This document shows positions 58,838 to 64,000 of a stretch of 64,000 bases of DNA, one piece after another. Both the position numbers and the translations under genes were made by a program. The DNA comes from Sapria himalayana (Eukaryota > Streptophyta > Magnoliopsida > Malpighiales > Rafflesiaceae): assembly GCA_029783825.1 (NCBI GenBank), contig JAREIK010010214.1, positions 124,001 to 188,000 on the forward strand, given 5' to 3'. Each line of letters opens with the position of its first letter. Position 1 is the first letter of the stretch. The notes under the pieces are model-generated. The model searched no databases. It was given only the letters and a program-made list of their open reading frames with translations, and was not told the origin of the DNA.

Positions 58838-61333
58838 GAACCTTTTCGTAGTGTTATCATTATTCATAATAAAATTATATATTTTTACGTTAATGTTAAT
58901 TTTTTCATCATTATTAAAATTAGTATTTGTTATTTTTAATTTTTATTTGTCTATTAATTATATTCTAAATTATATTTTAAAATTAAATATTATTTTATAT
59001 TAAATTATTAAATAAAATAAAAATAAAAAAACCAAACAAAATTTAAAAAATAATATTAGTAAAGCATAAAACTCCATTTGATTAACTATGTGCGATGTTC
59101 GATATTCGCATTTAATATTCACACCATAGTTCCCACCCAAGTCCTAAAAGAAGAGAGAGAGAGATGATACGAGAGAGAGAGAGAGAGAGTGTGTGTGTGT
59201 GTGTCGATAGAAATATAATATATATTAGAGAATGAGAGAATATTTATAGATATAAATAAAATCATTTTTAGAAAATCATTTTTTTAATTTTTAATTATTT
59301 TTTAAATTTTTATCTTGGACAGAAACCCGATAGCCATAGTATATTGCCCCTAGCCATTAGGGGTGAATCAAATGGCTGAAAAATATACGGCTTTTTTTTT
59401 TTGTATTGGGTCGGTTCGACTCGACGATTCCAGAAGCTTCGGCTTCTAGGCTTGGGGTCGAGCTAAGGCCCGATGGGTCAAGGGAGTCGGGGAGATGAGT
59501 GTCTCAGGTGGTCAGTTTTGAATTGTGCTCAAACTTGGTCCAATATCTAGGGAACATTTCAGATCATGTCGAAGAACTGTGCCTTCAGGCCAGGTAGTTG
59601 GGTCGTGCTTGGCTCAGCACAAGGCTCGGGAGACCTCATCTGCCCGACTCGGGAGACCTCGAACCTTTTAGTAGAGTTATCATTATTCATATTTAAATTA
59701 TATATATTTACGTTAATGCTAATTTATTATTGTTATTAAAATTAGTATTTGTTATTTTTAATTTTTATTTGTCTATTAATTATATTCTAAATTATATTTT
59801 TAAATTAAATATTATTTTATATTAAATTAATAATTAAAATAAAAATAAAAAAACCAAACAAAATTTAAAAAATAATATTAGTAAAGCATAAAACTACATT
59901 TGATTAACGATGTGTGTTGTTCGATATTCGCATTTAATATTCACACCATAGTCCCCACCCAAGTCCTGAAAGAAGAGAGAAAGAGAGATGATACGAGAGA
60001 GAGAGAGAGAGAGAGAGTATGTGTGTGTGTGTGTGTGTCGATAGAAATATAATATAGATTCGAGAATGAGAGGATATTTATAGATATAAAAAAAATTCAT
60101 TTTTAGAAAATCATTTTTTTAATTTTTAATTATTCTTTTAATTTTTATCTTGGGCAGAAACCCGATAGCCATAGTATATTGCCCCTAGCCATTAGGGGTG
60201 AATCAAATGGCTGAAAAAAACACGGCCTTTTATTTTTATTTTTTGTTTTGGGTCGGTTCGACTCGATGATTCCAGAAGCTTCGCCTTCTAGGCTTGGGGT
60301 TGGCTAAGGCCCGATGGGTCAAGGGAGTCGGGCAAATGAGTGTCTCGGGTGGTCGGTTTTGAATTGTGCTCAAACTTGGTCTGATATCTAGGGAACGTTT
60401 CAGATAGTGTCGAAGAACTGTGCCTTCGAGCCAGGTAGTTGGGTCGTACCTGGCTCGGCACAAGGCTCGGCAGACCTCATCTGCCCGACTCGGCAGACCT
60501 CATCTGCCCGACTCGGGAGACCTCTAACCTTTTCGTAGGGTTATAATTATTCATATTAAAATTATATATTTTTACGTTAATGTTAATTTTTTTATCGTTA
60601 TTAAAATTAGTATCTGTTATTTTTAATTTTTATTTGTCTATTAATTATATTCTAAATTATATTTTTAAATTAAATATTATTTAATATTAAATTATTAATT
60701 AAAATAAAAATAAAAAAACCAAACAAAATTTTAAAAATAATATTAGTAAAGCATAAAACTCCATTTGATTAACGATGTGTGATGTTCGATATTTGAATTT
60801 AATATTCACACCATAGTCCCCCCCCCAAGTCCTCAAAGATGAGAGAAAGAGAGATGATACGAGAGAGAGAGTGAGTGAGTGAGTGTGTGTGTGTTGATAG
60901 AAATATAATATAGATTAGAGAATGAGAGGATATTTATAGATATAAAAAAATTCATTTTTAAAAAATCATTTTTTAATTTTTAATTATTTTTTAAATTTTT
61001 ATTTTGGGTAGAAACCCGATATCCATTATATATTGCTCCTACCCATTAGGGGTGAATCAAATGGCTGAAAAACACACGACCTTTTATTTTATTTTTTTTG
61101 TTTTGGGTAGGTTCGACTCGACGATTCCAGAAGCTTCGGCTTCTAGGCTTTGTGTCGAGCTAAGGCCCGATGGGTCAATGGAGTCGGGTAGATGAGTGTC
61201 TTGAGTGGTCAATTTTGAATTGTGCTAAACTTGGTCTGATATCTAGGTAACGTTTCAGATCGTGTCGAAGAACTGTGCCTTCGGGCCAAGTAGTTGGGTC
61301 GTGCCTAGCTCGGCACAAGGCTCGGGAGACCTC
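58838..61333 (-). repeat. Tandem triplication (about 0.82-0.86 kb units) of the transposase promoter region
   Basis: Units begin gaaccttttcg / gaacctttta / taaccttttcg at 58838, 59661 and 60525, and end in ctcgggagacctc. Each holds, in the same order, an AT-rich stretch, ttcgatattcgcatttaata (or variant), a GA/GT microsatellite, a minus-strand TATA-like tctataaatatt/cc, the cccctagccattaggggtga palindrome, an agaagctt-cored hairpin (ccagaagcttcggcttct) and a GC-rich tail. Unit 2 has an extra duplication of its last 25-30 bases (60470-60515). Divergence between units is low. Confidence 0.93.
59235..59262 (-). promoter_or_regulatory. Candidate TATA box, unit 1 of the triplication
   Basis: On the minus strand tctataaatattctctcat, followed downstream by a CT-rich leader made of the GA/GT microsatellite. 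The same arrangement recurs in units 2 (about 60073-60095) and 3 (about 60930-60952). Confidence 0.35.
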
Positions 61334-61487
61334 GGCACGACACGATACAAGCCGTGCCTCGAGCCAGCTTGGCACAGGCCTAGGCACGATTCTGGACCAT
61401 CCCGTGCCGGGCCAAGCTTGACTCAATCAGGCCGTGCCTCGTGCAGGGCACGAGCTGCTCGGCTCACTTGAGACCTCTAGTTGGATC

Positions 61488-61639
61488 AGACTGGGGGTCT
61501 ACTCTTAGCCAATGATGTTATGCTGAAAATACAATGTGAATTAAAATATATTAAAAAAATATTAAACTGGCAACAAAATACTTCAAAATTCAAAAAATGA
61601 TAAATAGTAAAATCATAACGTGGTAAAGTAAAATTAATG
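61488..61639. other. Short spacer, no feature seen
   Basis: AT-rich; separates the family-B element from the next hAT relic. Confidence 0.4.
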
Positions 61640-63500
61640 CAATATTCATGGTGGTGACGATTGCATCTATCTTTATGACTAATTTTAATATATCATTATG
61701 ACTATAATTGTTATGACTAGTCATAACAATTATCATTATGACTAGTTTTTTATCATGTAAATAATCATTATGACTAGTCATAATAATTTTGATACTAAAT
61801 ATAGACCATTTTCATTTAAATAATCACTGACAACTCTATGATATCATTTTTATCATTCTTAGGTACGTCAGTTTTTATAATATATAGTTTTAGTTTTGTT
61901 TCTTTATCTGAAATAATATTTATAGCTATGAAAAAAATAAAATAAATTTGACACTACACTAGATATCATAGAGATTAGTAGATCATATGTTATTTTAGAT
62001 AACTTTATATGTTTAAATTATTCATATCACTATGAGGCAACATAGAGTAGTTTTCAGAGTCTAAGTATCTTGATAAGTCATTCTTATCCGATGAAGGATG
62101 AACCACTCCATCATTTATCCATAGCTACTAGATAAAAAATCCATCATCTTTGATTATGATATTAATCTTCATACTTGAAAGCTCGCTAAAACTTTCATAC
62201 TTATTTTTATATTATTTAAATAAGTTTTTAAATTATTTGTCAATTTTATCCTATAATACTTATGGTCAATTAATACTACCATATACAAATATATTTCATT
62301 ATATTTTTTACTCATTCGACCCAAAATCCAGTATCCATACAAGCAACTAAACAAAAAAAAGTTGAAAGGATAGCTCATTATTTCAAATACTTTCCTTCAA
62401 CTTAATAGTCATGTAACCAAAATATGAGTATTCTTTATATTAATTATTGAATAGTTCGTGTTGTTTATGTTGCTAATTGTAATTATAGGATATAAGAATA
62501 TACACATATGAATACAAATTTGTCATATTGTAAAAAATTTCCGAATTTTAAATAATCTTATATATAAATTTGATTCATTAATTATTATGTCATTGATTTT
62601 ACTATTAACGAAGATGAATATAACACACCGGCAATGACTAATGAATCTAAGATTAGTATGTTGAATTTCAGTGGTGTCTGATATCTAATACAATTTTTTT
62701 TAGCCCTGCTAACATATATAAACCATAAAGTTCTTATAGTTTCATGAATATCCTAATACATGCTAATACATTTCAAATTTATTTTAATTAGGGTGAAAAT
62801 TTTTTTAAGACTGCTTATAGGCCCTTACCATCATGTATATCATGTTATACATACATGATACAACTAATATAGAGAATCTCATCTAGAGATCCCCTCTATT
62901 GGTTCTCGTGAATATACTTACAAAAATATCATTATCCAAAACATTATCAAATTGTATACTACAAATTTTATTCTATATTTTATGTTTTCTAAAGTTCATC
63001 GGAAGACTCTCATATATGGCATGATTATCATGAGCAAGAAAGATATCACAAAATTTTAATATTTTTTTATTTAATTTATACTTTGAATCTACAAAGTAGG
63101 TTGTGATACATGTTAAAAGAATATCATTATAACTAATACATATATTAGAAGTTCATTAATTATGTGAAGAGAATAAAATACCTACAAAGTAGGTTGTGAT
63201 GCTTGTTTCCTAAAGAATATCATCATGATCAGCCCAATAAAAAAATACCTCTTATACTAGCAACCAACCTAACAAAGTCTTTTATAGTAAACTCATTATT
63301 ATAAATGTACTGAACTTGAAGTAAATCCAAATTAAATGATGTCACAGCAAAGGTGAATTTACCTAGGATCCATTGCACTATATTTATCGATGTATTCTTT
63401 GGTATGTCTATTAATATGTATAGTCTCACCACTTTTGTTGCAACTATAATTTTTATACAATACCAACAATGGGTTCAATCTTTTTGATTCCTCTAATATA
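61640..63500 (-). mobile_element. hAT relic, minus strand, transposase badly decayed
   Basis: Minus-strand matches to the hAT transposase appear at about 62370-62410 (segment equivalent to VVEMEIKYLKYW), 62600-62660, 62860-62960 (the segment before MCHMINLIV and the FDN block) and 63160-63250 (around the SDIW block). The order is that of a minus-strand gene. No intact frame longer than about 70 codons and no terminal repeats recognised. A 24-bp perfect palindrome (61707-61730) with flanking partial copies of the ttatgactagtcataa core lies at its left. Confidence 0.55.
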
Positions 63501-64000
63501 TATATTTTTAATTATTTTAAAATGATTCTAAACCTGAGATATTTATTTATGCAACCCAAGTATTTTAGGTAATTGGGCTTACCTATGATTGAGAGGTAAA
63601 AAAGTCTTGGATTTTTTAGGTGGATTATTTATATATATATATATATATATATCAAACTCAACTTTAATAAATATGTACCTTGTAAATTTATACAACCACA
63701 ACTCTATTGATGTGACATATGGTTCACCACATTGGACACCCTACAACATCAATTATAAATTATAATTATTTATGAAAAAAAAAATCTACTACAAAAATAT
63801 ATTTTAATGCATGGAGACTCAGAAAGATTTTTTTTTTTAAATTAGAGAAATAAAGAGAGAGTTACATTAACAAAGAGGAGATGAGACATTATAAGTTGAG
63901 TTAGAGATTAAAACATATAAAATACTTATTTATATAATTTTTTCAAGGTAAAAATATTTTTAAAATTTAATATGGATAATCCTTTTGTCCATTGGATTCT
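63501..64000. other. AT-rich sequence, no gene recognised
   Basis: Includes an (AT)n run at 63630-63652. Nothing else recognised. Confidence 0.5.

Larger units (their letters stand above)
56530..61479 (-). mobile_element. Family-B hAT element with triplicated promoter-side segment
   Basis: Left end tagatgtgtcaaacaggttg; right end gctcacttgagacctcta. Flanking 8-mers gtaggacc (56522-56529) and gttggatc (61480-61487) match at six of eight positions, a plausible decayed target duplication. Transposase remains are on the minus strand (57215-58720). The segment upstream of the gene is present three times (58838-59660, 59661-60524, 60525-61333). The right terminal zone resembles, in reverse complement, the left terminus of 19889-32655. 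Confidence 0.75.

Noticed and set aside
58838..61333. Evenly spaced repeats resembling a CRISPR array or satellite
   Set aside because: Units are over 800 bp, in a plant-type genome, and contain ordinary hAT leader sequence; only three copies, so a local triplication.
1..64000. tRNA, rRNA or prokaryotic operon structure
   Set aside because: No cloverleaf or rRNA sequence recognised by eye, and gene layout is that of a plant transposon-rich region.

Overview
The window reads as nuclear DNA of a flowering plant. It is AT-rich, has no prokaryotic-style gene packing, and consists mostly of decayed plant transposable elements: CACTA, Mutator-like, LINE, Ty1/copia and above all hAT. The only host-type coding sequences recognised are two copies of a MoaE-like exon (large subunit of molybdopterin synthase), 30 kb apart on the same strand. 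A monocot, perhaps a palm-like genome, is plausible from the repeat style, but this is a guess.

Layout. 1-4917 is the 3' part of a CACTA element ending in the canonical CACTACAAG terminus. It abuts the C-terminal end of a Mutator-like transposase (4921-5575), so the CACTA element probably landed in that gene. 6657-13592 is a degenerate L1-type LINE carrying a short hAT element (10072-10256). A GAGCTC-rich repeat (13689-14205) precedes MoaE-like copy 1 (14404-14862). 15476-34341 is a block of hAT elements nested inside one another: a plus-strand relic lies next to a minus-strand relic (17901-34341); that relic is split by a family-B hAT (19889-32655); and the family-B copy is itself split by a 4.67-kb hAT (20142-24808, holding a 780-bp element) and by a second copy of the 780-bp element family (27062-31357), which holds a further 3.5-kb hAT (27338-30880). 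Most boundaries are fixed by 8-bp target-site duplications read directly from the sequence.

34342-44700 holds a minus-strand copia element with LTRs (38167-42705), interrupted by two small DNA elements, plus further solo hAT elements. MoaE-like copy 2 (44717-45175) is followed by three truncated copia elements (45370-47690 on plus; 47720-50720 and 51540-53640 on minus). Then come a (CGCCCCT)n minisatellite, a second GAGCTC repeat, (CA/CT)n microsatellites, a family-B hAT whose promoter-side segment is tandemly triplicated (56530-61479), and a last minus-strand hAT relic (61640-63500).

No transposase here looks intact. The short hAT elements with perfect target-site duplications show that a transposase acting in trans was active fairly recently. 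All calls come from reading motifs by eye; no database search was run.
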